Of a stretch of DNA of 64,000 nt, positions 30,546-42,125 are shown one piece after another (the stretch's first letter is position 1; each line of letters starts with the position of its first letter). The DNA lies in contig ML679963.1 in NCBI GenBank assembly GCA_007922225.1, positions 6,292,837-6,356,836 of the forward strand, written 5' to 3'. Source of the stretch: Emydura subglobosa. Taxonomy: Eukaryota; Chordata; Testudines; Chelidae. Below the pieces are notes generated by a model. It was not told the DNA's origin and searched no databases. It saw only the letters and a list, made by a program, of their open reading frames with translations. The position numbers were made by a program, and so were the translations under genes.

Positions 30546-31756
30546 TTATGGGTACCATGCAGGAAAAGCTGCATTTTGTGAGCCTGATGCCAGGTTATCT
30601 CCAATCTCCCCAGGATAGCTTTAACACATTAAATGAAAAGTCAAAGGGCAAAAGGATAGTATTTCCATCATCCTGAAATTAATGGAACTTGTGGGCGCTC
30701 AAAGGGGCTCAGACTGTTGAGTTTGGGCCCGTGTTGAATTGTACAGTGTAGTGCTAGACCGATGAAGATTTGCTTAAATATCTGCCAAGTGGAATCGTAT
30801 GTAAGATACACATAGTTCATCTCGGTACTCCCTGCAGCAGTACATGGCATGGTGTCGGGGTTGGTTGGAGCCTACGACCAGAGAAAGGAGGAATCAAAGG
30901 GACAGGACTAGAAGAAGGGAAAGTTTGAGGTGGTGGGGGGGCTTTTGTAGTGAGAAGAGCAGGTTTGTATTTCTCACCCCTCAGCCGTAGAGCTTCCACA
31001 GAGAAGAGAAAAAGAGAGGGGATAAAGCAGTAAGGTTTATTCCATCCTTGTCCTCTCTGTTGAGATTGCCTTGTGTCATTGAACCCCGGATCTCCAGGAT
31101 AGGCCTCTACCATCACAGGTGCAATCTGTGTTATGGATGCCTGCCAATTGAGAAATGATTCAAGACCTCTCAATCCACTGGGTACAAGCCATGAAACATT
31201 AATAACTCTTGGTCCCTACTGTCTTGGGCTGGATTTGAAAAGGCAATCTAGAGGCGAAAGGCTTTGTATCCTATCACCAATCCTGCAAACCATTTAGTAA
31301 CACGATGATATTTAATTCAACTACATTTATAGACAATGCAGTAAAGTGACTGGTAGGACGAGCAAAGACTTGAGAAATGCTAGGTGGATTAAAGATTGCA
31401 CCAAGCATAAGCCTCATTTGTCCTCCTAAGCCTGTCCAATGTCGAATGTACTCCGTTAACAGAGTTACAGCTTGTAAAAATGAAGCTTTAACACTGCACT
31501 GCCTTTTATGAGCTGAGTCTTCAATTAAAACCCCTCTTCAATGATTGGAATTGTGGTTTTAAAACAATTAAATGGAAAGTGAGTCAAACATGTCGCCAAA
31601 AGAGCAAAGGGATGTATTCAGAGCAGCACATAAATGTTAAACTCTGATTTAACTTGATCAGATTGAGCATTGCCAAAAAAAAAAAAGAAAGAAAGAAAAA
31701 GAAAAGAAACTTTGGCATCATGGAATCAGAGAGATTTCATCGCTTTCACGTAGGCT
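30546..31756. other. unique non-coding DNA
   Basis: A 118-codon minus frame (30817-31173) covers a purine-rich, GC-richer block; its proline/serine-rich low-complexity translation is a by-product of that composition. An A-rich patch (AAAAGAAAGAAAG type) lies at 31674-31708. Confidence 0.5.
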
Positions 31757-31865
31757 TCAGTCCCACTCTTTACTCCATGTAAACGGACCCCCATTGAAAT
31801 CAGTGGAAATCCAAGTGGGTGCAAAGGTCTGTGCATATGGTTTACATTCTAGATCAGGACCCTAA
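31757..31865. repeat. P5/P1-type fold-back
   Basis: 'CAGTCCCACTCTTTACTCCA' , 'CCCATTGAAATCAGTGGAAA' and 'TCTAGATCAGGACCC' give arm, centre and end. Confidence 0.5.
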
Positions 31866-32310
31866 AGAAGAAGGAAAGAGTATAAAGGAGAAAGGAAAAC
31901 ATGACAAGATATCTGGGGTGTATGGTACAATTTCAGTACTACTGTGATGGTTGCTATGCAGCAGGGGTGTTATAATCAACTTGTCCCATTTAGATTGCTA
32001 ATGAAGAGAGAAATCCTGGCTCAGACCTGACTAGATGGGAGATGAATCCCACTGGTCTGTGTTTCCTGGCATGGAAAAGTTTGAGATTCACTACTGTAGA
32101 GCCGTCTAAGTTAGATAGATGGATAAATGGAGGCAAAGTAAAGGAGCTATGTATACACAGTGGAAATAGCATGAAAGTAGGAGAAAAGTATTTTCAGATT
32201 TAAAAGGAAAGTGAAATGAAGAGAGAAAAGGGCAGAAGGAAAGACAATATAGAAAGCAAAGAGGCAGGTTAATGAGACAGCGAAATGGCAAAACTAACAA
32301 GCTCAGAATG
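31866..32310. other. unique purine-rich non-coding DNA
   Basis: Plus strand is A/G-rich with GAAAGG words at about 32160-32290; minus frames over it (60-73 codons) are low-complexity artefacts. Confidence 0.45.
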
Positions 32311-32505
32311 GAGGGCCTGATTCTCACCTGACTTACACCTCATGCTGTCATTTGCACCTGTTCAAAGTGAGTATTAAATGCTTCCAAATCAGTTTTACAC
32401 CTATTTTGCACAGGTGTAAATGGCTACAAAGGGCCTGATGCTGCTCCCACTGAAATCCACATGTGTTTTACCATTGACAGCAATGGTAACACGACCAGCC
32501 CTAGA
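32311..32505. repeat. P1 variant followed by P5-type fold-back
   Basis: About 32311-32433 runs from 'GAGGGCCTGATTCTCACCTG' followed by ACTTACACCTC to 'TTTTGCACAGGTGTAAATGG'. About 32430-32505 has 'GGGCCTGATGCTGCTCCCAC' and 'TTTTACCATTGACAGCAATG'. Confidence 0.6.
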
Positions 32506-32968
32506 ACCTCTTAGCTGTTGAATTGATCCATGCTCCCGTTTCTTTCTTTTTGGTGGGGAAAGGCTGAGAAGGAACGACTCTGGGAGCCAATTTTTGGCTT
32601 TTAAAATTGAACCAGCTTGAGAAATTGTCATTGATCCCCTTCTGAACACAGCATCAATTTCCATAAAAATAAGCAGATGCTCACAGCTGCTAAAGTCTGA
32701 AATCTAAAGTTCTTCCAAATGGTGAATCGAAGGGTTAGAAATAAATAAATAAATAAAATAAAAGACTGAGCATGACGACTGGGACTTTTCATCCTCAGTT
32801 TGGTTTTCTCGTCTTCAGCAATCTAAAGTGTGGCAATGAAAGATAGGGTCTGGGGAGAAAAGGAGAGAGGAATTTAAAAGGGAATTGCAGTGTAATATAA
32901 GTTTTATATCTACTGGGTAACATCAATGGAGACAAGCAAAAGAAGGCTAAGTAACAAAAACTTATTAT
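32506..32968. other. unique DNA with (AAAT)n
   Basis: An AAAT repeat lies at about 32739-32762. Otherwise no repeat family or gene. Confidence 0.5.
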
Positions 32969-33136
32969 CAGGCCTGATCTTCAGTTGCTGTAAATTGGAG
33001 CAGCTTTATTGACTTCAAATGTGCTATGCCAGTTTATATCAGCTGAGAATCTAGCCATTAGCAAACCTGGGGACTGATCCAAATCCCTTTGAAGTCAATG
33101 GGAATTTTGACATCATTTGACTTTGGATCAGGCCCA
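32969..33136. repeat. two fold-back repeats (P1 variant and GGATCAGGCCC class)
   Basis: About 32969-33058: 'CAGGCCTGATCTTCAGTTGC', 'TATGCCAGTTTATATCAGCT' followed by 'GAGAATCTAGCC'. About 33069-33136: 'GGGGACTGATCCAAATCCCT' followed by 'TTGAAGTCAATGGGAATTTT' and 'TGACTTTGGATCAGGCCCA'. The second is one of the cleanest fold-backs here. Confidence 0.72.
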
Positions 33137-33901
33137 TAATAACAATCCAGATTGTCCCCCATGTGGGAAAAATCCATGGAGGGTACAGGAGACTGTTTTC
33201 CCCCATGGAGTTCCTTTTGGATCATCCTTTAGGGAGTGTGGTATTTTGTGCCCCTCCCCATGAAAGAAAACACCAGGGGTTCAGAGCCCAAAACCTACAG
33301 ATCCCCCCAGAGGCAGAGGGGATATTTGGCCCTCCGATGGTGGCAATGGATTTGCATATTTGCAGAGGCAGGTTCAGTGGAATGACAGGTATGGCTGAAC
33401 CAGGCAAATAATTGGGGATTTTAAACATCAGCAGGCAGAGTTTACCGATGGGATGAGCAAAATAAAACTGGAGGAGAATGGCAATGCTATTTGTTGAAGG
33501 CTGTTATTGAGTCTGATGGAAAATTGGTCGAACCATTTTGGCTCACATGAGAGACATCAGTGACATTTTATCTGGAAAATATTAATTGTCAGGCAGAGTG
33601 AGTGTACTTTGCAGTTGGTTTTTCTGCATAATGCATGCTATGGATAGAAATCTTCTGCTGAAATCTATTTGAGTTTTGCCATTCACTAAGATGGGAACAG
33701 GTCCTTGCAGTTTCCTGGAGGACTGTTCCATTTGTATGAGCAAGGGGTGAGCACTTCCTTCCAGAGGTGTTGTGATTTTGGTTTTGTCCACCACTTGTGC
33801 TACGTCACGTTTTTTTTTTCTCTTTTTCTTTTTACAGTTTGTAGAAACATTCCATCCCCAGGAATTTTCACAGAAATCATTCGATTTCCGTTGCAGCCGA
33901 A
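33137..33901. other. unique non-coding DNA
   Basis: Opposed frames of 82 and 68 codons overlap at 33163-33428 with no domain. About 33560-33720 is repeat-free and AT-rich. A T-rich run lies at 33811-33835. Confidence 0.5.
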
Positions 33902-34120
33902 AGGGAAATATTTATTAATATTATTTATTATTTATTTTATTTATTATTCATTTATATTTCTTTGTAAAGCCACAGACCCACAATCAAGATCACGACCCCA
34001 TTTTGTTAGGTTCTGTACAAACATACGATAAAAGACCGTGGCAGTCGCCGCCCCCACAGAGCTTACAGTCTAAATAGACAAGACAGTCAAAGAATTGAGG
34101 TTAAGGGGTGTAACATACAA
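33902..34120 (-). repeat. LINE L2-like 3' end, antisense, with ATT-rich tail
   Basis: A TATTATTTATT-rich run at 33907-33950 precedes 'CACAGACCCACAATCAAGAT', 'GGTTCTGTACAAACATACGA' and 'CCCACAGAGCTTACAGTCTA' followed by 'AATAGACAAGACAGTCAAAG'. This copy and the one at 27511 share the 'AATAGACAAGACAG' extension, so they belong to one subfamily. Confidence 0.7.
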
Positions 34121-34876
34121 ACAGAATGAACAAAGTGATGGTTTGCAAATGTCATGTTAGTGCCATAATTTTTGTTGTTCTTTTCTTTTCTTTTCTTTGT
34201 TTGTTTTTTTGTTTTTTAGTATTTTGAAGTGTGTGCAATTGAAATTCATCCTGGATCAGTCTAAATGAGAGCAAGGCCTGCAAAGGCCCAGGTGGTTATG
34301 TTAGGGAAATACAGACTCAGATAAGAAGAGGGCTTTAAAAAACTATAAAGAAATGATTTGGGGCTTGACTTGTATGGGAGTTTTGGGTACAAAAGGAATG
34401 CTTCAGCAAGCCCTGGCGAAGAGGAAGAAGAGTTGTCTCTGTCTGATCTATTAAACATAAAGCAGAAGCAAGTTATAAAACAGAAGCAGTGGAGCAAAAA
34501 AGAAATGCTGACTTTCTTTTTAAGGCAAAATTTTGTAGTAATCAGAATTTTGTTATGTATTTCCTAAGACAGCCAATTTAACCTCTCTCTCTCTCTCCTC
34601 CCCCCCTCTCTCCATGCATAAAATCAAGCATGTGAAATTTTTCTTAGGAAATGAGGTAACAAGTTCCTATTACCCAGAAATTTTGCCTTAGAGAAATGAT
34701 AACAGAGAAAAATTTCCTGGGGGAAGAAAAGGGCAAAGAATACTGGAGAGTGATTTTGGTTTAACCAGCCATAGGTACTGTAATGATAGAAGTTAATTCT
34801 AGCACTGGATGATCAAGAAACACTCATACAGTAATAACAGTGTTGCTTCCTGCTGTCTAAGTAGTTTGGTCATCAA
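34121..34876. other. unique DNA with T-rich and (CT)n tracts
   Basis: A TTTTC-rich run lies at 34178-34218 and a CT/C tract at 34583-34613. No gene; 69-78-codon frames lack domains. Confidence 0.5.
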
Positions 34877-34949
34877 GGATCTGAGCCAGAGCCCATTGAT
34901 GTCAGTGGAAAGGCTCTGATTGATTTCAATAGGATTTGGATCAGGCCCC
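34877..34949. repeat. fold-back repeat (GGATCAGGCCC class)
   Basis: 'GGATCTGAGCCAGAGCCCAT' followed by 'TGATGTCAGTGGAAAGGCTC' and 'AATAGGATTTGGATCAGGCC' give inverted ends around a decayed palindromic centre. Confidence 0.65.
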
Positions 34950-35660
34950 ATCTGTGCTCTGCTTTTCTTTTGGATGTTCCTATGCCCCTTTGATGTCCAT
35001 TGGTGGAGGTGATTTCTTCCAGAGGGGGACTAGTCCCTTAAGGGAAAATAAGAGTGCCCACGATTTTAGTGTATATTTAGTGTAGGATCCGACCAGGAGG
35101 GGATCCTCCATTCCGCAGTCTCCTCCTCCTCCGTCTCTAACTCGGGTCTTTATGTTAGATCTGAAAGAAGGGATGAGGGAAGATAAAATTGGGCCTTTCC
35201 TCTGGGTTAATCCTGTCAATCGATCAACTCTCGCCTATGCCTCCTCTTCCCAGAGGCTGGATTGCTCCACCGCACGTTACATCTTACTCTTGCATCATTC
35301 TTCTTTAATCATAGGAAGCACCAGTAACTGGGTTTGGGGAACATCTGATCTGACCTCTGTTACTGAGCCATTTGCTTGATTAACCAGATGCTAAAACACC
35401 CACCTTAAGTTACTCCTGAAGAGTTCTGCCTTCTCCTCACCCACACACCTCCTGAGGATACCCCTCTGCCATGATGCTTGAATGAAATTTGCCCATTCAT
35501 TATGGCTCAGGAGAGGAATTGTTGGATGTGTATTATACATACAAAGCAAAAGCAAAGAAACCGAGACCAAGAGGGTAACAACCCGTGCACCAGTCATCGC
35601 TCTAAGTATCTTCCTTTGATATCACTTCCAGCTCCCCTCACCTCTGTTTCTTGTTCTATA
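34950..35660. other. unique non-coding DNA
   Basis: Frames of 62-79 codons without domains. 'TAGGATCCGACCAGGAGGGG' and nearby is slightly GC-rich. No repeat recognised. Confidence 0.5.
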
Positions 35661-35945
35661 AGTTAAACTGGGAATCGGGAGACTTGGCTATCCCGCAGGC
35701 TCGCGGCGTGACCATGGACAGGTCACTTAGGCAGGGATGGGAGTTGGGCACTGAACTCGCTGAAAATCTTAGCTTCAGCTTCTTTGTCTCAGTTTTTTTC
35801 CCCCAGCCTTTCAAATGAGGATAATACTTACCCTCCATGCAAGGAGCAGGTGTGAGGGTTAATTCATTAATGTTTGCAAGGTGCTTTGAGATCCCCAGAT
35901 AGTAGGCAAAGGGCAAAGTGTCATTTCAGTATTATTTTTGTTCAC
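35661..35945 (+). repeat. CORE-SINE/MIR copy, sense, with an internal insertion or duplication
   Basis: 'CTGGGAATCGGGAGACTTGG' is the head, 'CGGCGTGACCATGGACAGGT' followed by CACTTAGG the middle, 'CTTTGTCTCAGTTTTTTTCC' the core and 'GCAAGGTGCTTTGAGATCCC' followed by CAGATAGTAGGCAAAGG the tail. About 60 extra bases separate the CACTT and CTCAG parts. Confidence 0.8.
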
Positions 35946-36129
35946 TCCTGTAAACTGCTGAGTGCCCTCAACTCAGCAGCCATCTATCTAATGTATCTAA
36001 TCTATCCAGCTTCCCATATTGGCACCCAATCACCATAGTATCTCAGTCCACCTTGCAGGACTCGGCCATAAATTGTGATTTCAAAGGAAGATTATTTTGT
36101 TTGTTTGTTTTTCTAAAGGAGAGAATTAA
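35946..36129. other. unique spacer
   Basis: A short GTTT run near 36098-36110. Nothing else. Confidence 0.4.
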
Positions 36130-36615
36130 ACCCCTCACATATGCCCTCTGCACATTATCTCCCTGGGCACTCACAACATGTCTGTATTTCCCACAGTGTT
36201 ATTTACTGGCTTTTTCTATTTGCTGAGAAAACCTTGTTTCGTCCGGGGGTGCGCGTGTGTGTGGTTAGGAGGTTTAAAAAAAATGTCTTGCTGTCAGCGA
36301 GTGATGTTGCAAACCTGCTCTGACAAGGCTGGTTGTATATTTACAGTTGGTGAGAGCGAAGGCTTCATCAATCTCCACGCTTTGAAAGGGACAGGCCCGC
36401 TCCCATGAGCACCTTCTCTGGGAGAACAGCTGAACTGTGACTTTCCAGGGAGCTGGCTGTAAATTTTAGCCATTCCCCCCGCAGCCCACACATGCTTGAG
36501 CTTTTTAACCTTCCCAGGCTGGCAGGAGTCCCAGCAATCAGCTTAGTGCAAAGACGGGGGTTCTTTTTAATTAACCTTTTGTTTCCCACTGCAGGTGTTT
36601 CGAAGTTTTTAAATG
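36130..36615. promoter_or_regulatory. possible conserved non-coding element
   Basis: About 480 bp free of recognised repeats with mixed composition ('GTGTTATTTACTGGCTTTTT', 'CTGTCAGCGAGTGATGTTGC', 'CATCAATCTCCACGCTTTGA', 'TTTTAATTAACCTTTTGTTT'). Overlapping open frames of 60-98 codons on both strands have no domain. A TGCGCGTGTGTGTG patch lies near 36250. Inference from texture only. Confidence 0.28.
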
Positions 36616-38349
36616 TTAAAAAGGAAAAAAAAAAAAAAAAATGGCTGTGAAGGTCCGGCCACATCCTTTTGTTTCTCCTATGCTCAAGTGATCAAGTGGG
36701 ACAGGTCTTCCTCTCGTTTCTCCTCCATGCTTTTAGTTCTCTTCCACGAGCCTCTGCAATAACCTCCACCAGGAAGCAGTTATGACTTGTGGTTTCCTTC
36801 AGGCATCCTTAAAAAGTCCAGATCCCTAGTCAACAGCACAATATTGCAAAGTCATTTTCACTTCCTGGAGCACCCTCTCCATCCCACACCTCTCTCTCCA
36901 TGCAACTTTTTTCCATGCCTTGGTTGTCTTTGCACTTTTATATTCCGGCTAATTAGTTTGGTTGCTCTTAGCCAAATGACCAGCCAGAGGAGAGGAAGTC
37001 TGACTGTAGATTCTCAGGATGCATAAACTACTCCTTCCTTGCCTTGATGGTAGTGCCATCATTCAACCAAAGAACACTTCCTAAATAACACAAATTGATT
37101 GGTGTATGTGTTCAGACCTTAATTTAATCCATCATCTAGACCAGCCGTTTAGCGAATGGGGAGACAAAGTTTAGAAAAATGAAGAATCCAGAAGGAAAGC
37201 ATGAGATAATTTAATGATCCAGAGAAAACATGTTTGGAGGACTTCCCAAGATCCCGTATCCGAGGAGACTTGGTCTGATGTAAGTTGATACTCTTTTTAG
37301 TAAGGTTAGTGCAATAAGTTATATCACTTTCTAAGACTGGTTTTGTAAGTACATTGTAAGTGTTGACCAATATTTGCTGGCTAAATACTCCTCATGGGGA
37401 AACTCAACCTACTAGCCAGCCAACCTTTGTATCAGGAGAAAATCAAAAGCTCAACACCCACTGCCACACACACACCTAGGAAAAACCTCTCTTTGCTGCA
37501 AAATAGCCCCTTAATTTTTTTCAAGTGGCAGAGGGGTGTATTGTCCTATGGTATTTGATCAGTAAAGTTATTAGCAGAACAAGAATGCATTGTATCTCTA
37601 AGAAAATTCATAAGCAGAGATTTATCACAAGGAACAAAATGGTTTTAAACCCCACTTAAAACAATAAAATATATCTGTGAGGGAAAGTTTCTGAATTTTC
37701 TGTATAAGAGGAATAATGGTTTCTATAATTGAATAGGTGCTAAATTTGGTGAGTGGTGCCAGCAAATCCATTTCACACAATGATATTTTATCTCCCTTGA
37801 AATGGTCATTTTCATGAATGTCTTTTTATTGGTTCCCACATTCCGTGAAGTGTCCAAGCGGGTGCTGCTACTCCACAAAAGGTAAGAATATCTATGAGGG
37901 CAGAAGGGTGGTAAGGGAAACCAGGTGCATCTATTAATAATAGTGATACAAAAATGTGGAAGAAACACATGACCGTTGAATGGGTTCCCCTTAAATGTCC
38001 ATATTTTCCAATTGACCCTAAGAGGCTAAGTTCTTCAAAATTTGTGAGAGTAGGGTAGACACACATTTTTAATAACAGAGAGGAACTATGTGTGTGGGAT
38101 TTATTATGGTTCAAACTTGCAGTTAACAAATGTAGTAAACGTGGGGCAGTCACTGAGCAAGAATGAACAAAAGGATGAAGAACTAGAAATCTAAAAGGGT
38201 TAACAAAGAACAAGTCATTGGATATTTCGGCTAGATGTAAAGGTCAATTTACCACTGAGTAGGAGTCCAGGGAAACTGAGTTTACATATGTGGGGGCAAA
38301 ATTCTGCCCCTAGTGTTCCAGTTAGTGAGCCAAATTATTCTCTTAGCGC
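36616..38349. other. unique non-coding DNA
   Basis: An A17 run lies at 36625-36641. Frames of 65-133 codons (longest 37812-38213, minus) show no domain, and several overlap each other. A P5-like scrap 'GGGGCAAAATTCTGCCCC' is at about 38291-38310, itself a small hairpin. Confidence 0.5.
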
Positions 38350-38526
38350 TTGTCTACCCAGGGACATCCAGTAAAAATTAATCAGAATTAACTAATTTCC
38401 AAAGTGAATTAAACTAAACTGAATTAAGGGTACTTTAATTTTGATTAACAGTGCCCACTAATCCACTTCAAATTCTTACCTTTGGTTAATTCAGATTAAT
38501 TTTCATGAATGTCCATGTATGGACAA
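38350..38526. repeat. fold-back element with 46-bp inverted arms (TTGTC ends, AATTAATC modules)
   Basis: The left arm 38350-38395 runs from TTGTCTACCC through 'AAAAATTAATCAGAATTAAC'. The right arm 38481-38526 reads, on the minus strand, TTGTCCATAC then 'AAAATTAATCTGAATTAACC'. The two agree at most positions. The 85-bp interior carries 'GTGAATTAAACTAAACTGAA' and 'TTTAATTTTGATTAACAGTG'. It fits a short non-autonomous DNA element. Confidence 0.7.
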
Positions 38527-38554
38527 ATCCTTAAATACACTGTTGCAAACTCAT

Positions 38555-38634
38555 GGAGTCAAAATCCTTCCTGGTGTAACTCTACTGAAGGCAATGGAAG
38601 TTTTGCCTGCAAAAGGACTGTAGGATCAGGGCTT
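38555..38634. repeat. P5-type fold-back
   Basis: 'GGAGTCAAAATCCTTCCTGG' , 'GAAGGCAATGGAAGTTTTGC' followed by CTGCAAAAGGAC and 'TGTAGGATCAGGGCTT' give half the left arm, centre and right arm. Confidence 0.55.
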
Positions 38635-41149
38635 GAGTTAATAGACTGGATATAGTGCTGCTTACATGTGATGTAAACTAAAATAAATGATTATGGTCTT
38701 TCTATTGGTTGATACTTCATGTTAACTAGCAATACTGTACATCTAAGTACAGGAGTGACCATGGTCTGCTTAAGTTTGTCATAAAAACTAAACGGAGCCA
38801 GGAAAAAGAGGTGGGAGATGTTGAATTTTAGCATTTGGGAAAAACAAGTGAAGTGCTGGAAGTGACTGAATTGAGCTAAATCAACAGAGGGAAATGGCGA
38901 ATGTATATAGCTGGCACTGATGCAGCACACAGCTGGGAGTAGAAGCCAGGAATCTTGACTACTAGTGCACTCTGGAGTCATGAGTGGTGAATCAGGCCTC
39001 TCGGTATAGCACACTTCCAATGGTAACCAGAAGAAAAGTACTTTTCAAAGAGTTGGATAAGTATTTGGAGAAAAAAAATCGTGGTGATCCACCCATCCCA
39101 TCCTCATTAGTATGGAATCTAATCTATTTCTAAAGCACTCATATTGTCTGGGTGCCACAGATAACTGAAAGGAGAAGAAGAAGCTGACAATTTTGTATAC
39201 TGAAACTTATGTCTCTGCTTTAAGAAAACTACCCTTTATTATAAAGAAGATTAAATAGGAGCCTAGTTCCAGGCAACAAGAGAGGCCTTTGCAAACCAAT
39301 ATCAGCTAGCACATTGTGTCACGCTATCTGTCTCACCAGAGCTGCAATGAAGCTTTTCATCAGATCCCATATCTGGCCCTTCTTAGCTATATCTTGCAAG
39401 CCCAAGCCATTTCTCATTAACCTTTTGTGGAAGAATCCACTTAAAAATTGCACTCTCTCATTAAGAAGCTGCAGGAAATTACACGGCTGAGCCAGTGGGA
39501 AGATCCAGCTGCTCCAAGCGCAAGGACTGAAGGGGGGCATTGACATTCTGGGGGAGACTATTAGGTCGTCGTAACCACAGTCTGGGATTTGTTTGTATTT
39601 GGATGTGAGCTTGAGACTCAAAAGGGAGAGGAGAGGTGGGAGCAATCTAGTTAAATACCGATTTTTGTCCCACACCCTGTCTCTCTTTCAGTGTCAGAGA
39701 GATTAAGGGCTTGATCCAAAACCCACTGCACTTCACAGGAGTCTTTCTGTAGATTTCTGAAGAAATCTGAAGAAAGGAGGTGAGTAGCGTGGGATCCAGG
39801 TGAAATACTGTTGTATTGACTTTAATGGAGCCCGGGTATCACCCATTTTGTCTGAGACATAGCCTCTTTCACCTTTGGCACTTTTTATAATTTCTTCTGC
39901 AATATATAGAACTTCCAGTGTGGTTGACCTGCTCCTTAGAGGAAGGGAAATGACTAAACAAGAAGGAATAAAATCCTGGTGAGAGAGAGAGAGAGTCCAG
40001 TGTGTGGTCTCTGCTGCGTGATGCGTCAGCTCTGCCTCACAAAATGGCCACTGCCTTACTGGCAGGCAGACCCGAAGAGATCTATGGGTGGAGCAGAGTG
40101 AAAACAAGCCAGAAGAGTGGCATTGCTACAGACTTCACCCATCTCAGAGTGCTTTTACAACTATGAATTGAACCTCTCAGCCACCCCTGAACGGAAGGTA
40201 CAGTAAATATTATAATGGGGACAAGTTTAGAGATCTCCACTCTGCTTTTACTCAGACCTTCTTGAGATAATGCCACGTGTGAGTGTGTTACAGAGGGGTT
40301 AAAGACCAACAAACAGAGACATCCCCTCCTGCCATAGATAAATTTGTACTCTGAAGGGCTAGAGTCACCTCCTTGTGCAAGTAAATGGCCTCCAGTGGAC
40401 TTTAGAAATAGCTAACTGATCCATTGTTCAGGAGAAAAAAGAAATCTCTCACCTAAATTAGCTGTTGTCCTAGCTGTTGAACTATGTAGCTTTCTGCTGT
40501 CCACCACTAGAGGCTGCTACACACCTCATTAAATAAACAGACAAACATGCCAATTAAGAAAGGGCCAGACACTGGGTATAGTTTCAGGTGGGACTAGAAC
40601 CAGTCCAGAACAGTCCTATGTGAATATTTCTATTGTGTAAATACAATAGGCTTATTAACTGTTACTCCAAATCCTCCTCTGAAGCCAGGTTCATTCCTGA
40701 GCTGTTGGTGGTGGAGGGAAAAGGAGAGGCAGTGTTGAGAGCCAGAGGCAACATGTATGTGAGGAGGACATGTGGAGTCATGTGCCTCTCCAGATTTCTG
40801 CCAGGGTTTATATGCCCTGCCCTGAATACCGCTGCATACCACCAGAACCTTTAAATCATGCCCTCCCCCTATTAACTCTTACACGTCGTCTCTGTTGGGA
40901 GCTGAAGTCACAAGCTAGTCACTGGGGGCCAAATTTTATTCTTCATTTCCCCAGTTTGAAATGACTTTGGCAGAGCTTTTCCAGATTTTTGCTGTCATAA
41001 CTGAGAGCAGAATTTGGCCCTGTATTTTCAAGCACACCAGAAGATGCACACACCTCATTAAGCCCCAAAGAATTAATGCCCCTTAACAAATGCATTTTAT
41101 AGAAAGATGCCAGAGGTAGAACTATAACCTCTCGCATCCCCAGCAAAGA
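38635..41149. other. unique non-coding DNA
   Basis: Minus-strand frames of 109-124 codons (38691, 39319, 39733) have no domain and no continuity with each other. A GA tract lies near 39980-39995. About 39300-39610 is repeat-free. No repeat family is recognised with confidence. Confidence 0.5.
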
Positions 41150-41704
41150 TTGTCTGTTAGTTGGGCTTCAGGGACAGCATTGCAAGCTCAGTCATATACA
41201 GGCTATTTTAAACATTGCCTTTATCTCCTTCCACTAGACAATGCTTCCTTGCAAACATCTCTTATTAAGAGAGGCATGTTTTACAAGCAGGCTAAATTTC
41301 TGTGTTGGGGCATTTGTTGCTATTCAGGCAGCATCCTGGAAATTGATTCCCTCTCACCTTTGGTAAAAAGAGACATTCATGTAAATAGCTGCAGTAGTGC
41401 CAAACCTAGCAGTTTGGCCAGGCTCAATGCGATCACAAAGTGTTGGTGTGTTCTTGTAAGTTACACCGAGAAGACCCGTGTTGTTATTAATCTCAGTTCT
41501 GCTGTGAGCTGCTGCTTTCACAAAACAATATACAACTTCATTCAAGCATGCTATTGTTGTCTGCCTGGCACTTTAGGCTGCTGTGTGAGGGAACATTTTA
41601 TAGGCTCAACATTTACAGTAAGTAAATATCAGCATTTTCACCAACCTCCTTCCCCCTCTCCCCAAAGCCAAGACATTATTTTTCCCCCTTTGCCACCAAC
41701 TTGA
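41150..41704 (+). other. longest open frame in the window (184 codons), not called as a gene; possible conserved non-coding element
   Basis: The stretch is stop-free in one plus frame, but the translation has no domain, no family I recognise and is rich in Cys and Ser in no pattern. A simple estimate (about 6000 stop-to-stop intervals in six frames, chance near 1.5e-4 each) predicts about one such run by chance in a window this size. The sequence itself is repeat-free with texture like a conserved element ('CATTCATGTAAATAGCTGCA', 'AAGCATGCTATTGTTGTCTG'), which could also explain missing stops. Confidence 0.3.
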
Positions 41705-41994
41705 TCTTCTCATCCTGCAAAATTACAGGCTTGCTGTAAATCAAGCATTTCGAACAAAAAAGAGCCCATAGCAGCTTTGCTCAGACTTTCACTTTACATT
41801 TTTCATCGTCAATGCTGGCCCAGTTCTTTTTGTTTCTGCTTTTAAGAGATAAAGCTGGACAACCCTACCTGTTTCCCCCACAAAAACCACCTGATGTATG
41901 TCACCATCTACTATAAGGTGTGCGTCTCTTTTAAAAATACCTATCTATCTAAGATGTTTATCTGGCCCTGATTAATGGAATGCCTCACCATCTA
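41705..41994. other. unique spacer
   Basis: No repeat or gene recognised. Confidence 0.4.
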
Positions 41995-42125
41995 TGTATC
42001 CTGTCAATACCCCTGTGGGATAGGGAATGATCTTTGCATCTTTGTTTCCCATCTGTATGATGGGATGAGAGAGACTAAATGACTTACTGTGACGGGACAG
42101 CTAAATGAACTCAGGTCCACCCTTC
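41995..42125 (-). repeat. CORE-SINE/MIR copy, antisense
   Basis: 'ACCCCTGTGGGATAGGGAAT', 'TTTCCCATCTGTATGATGGG', 'AGACTAAATGACTTACTGTG' and 'AAATGAACTCAGGTCCACCC' keep the MIR order in reverse. Confidence 0.65.

Noticed and set aside
30817..31173. 118-codon minus-strand frame rich in Pro and Ser
   Set aside because: Explained by purine-rich composition of the plus strand; no family recognised.
37812..38213. 133-codon minus-strand frame
   Set aside because: No recognised domain, overlaps another frame, no splice or start context, and within the length range expected by chance.
39319..40107. Successive minus-strand frames of 118 and 124 codons that might look like exons
   Set aside because: No consensus splice pair joins them and neither translation shows a domain.
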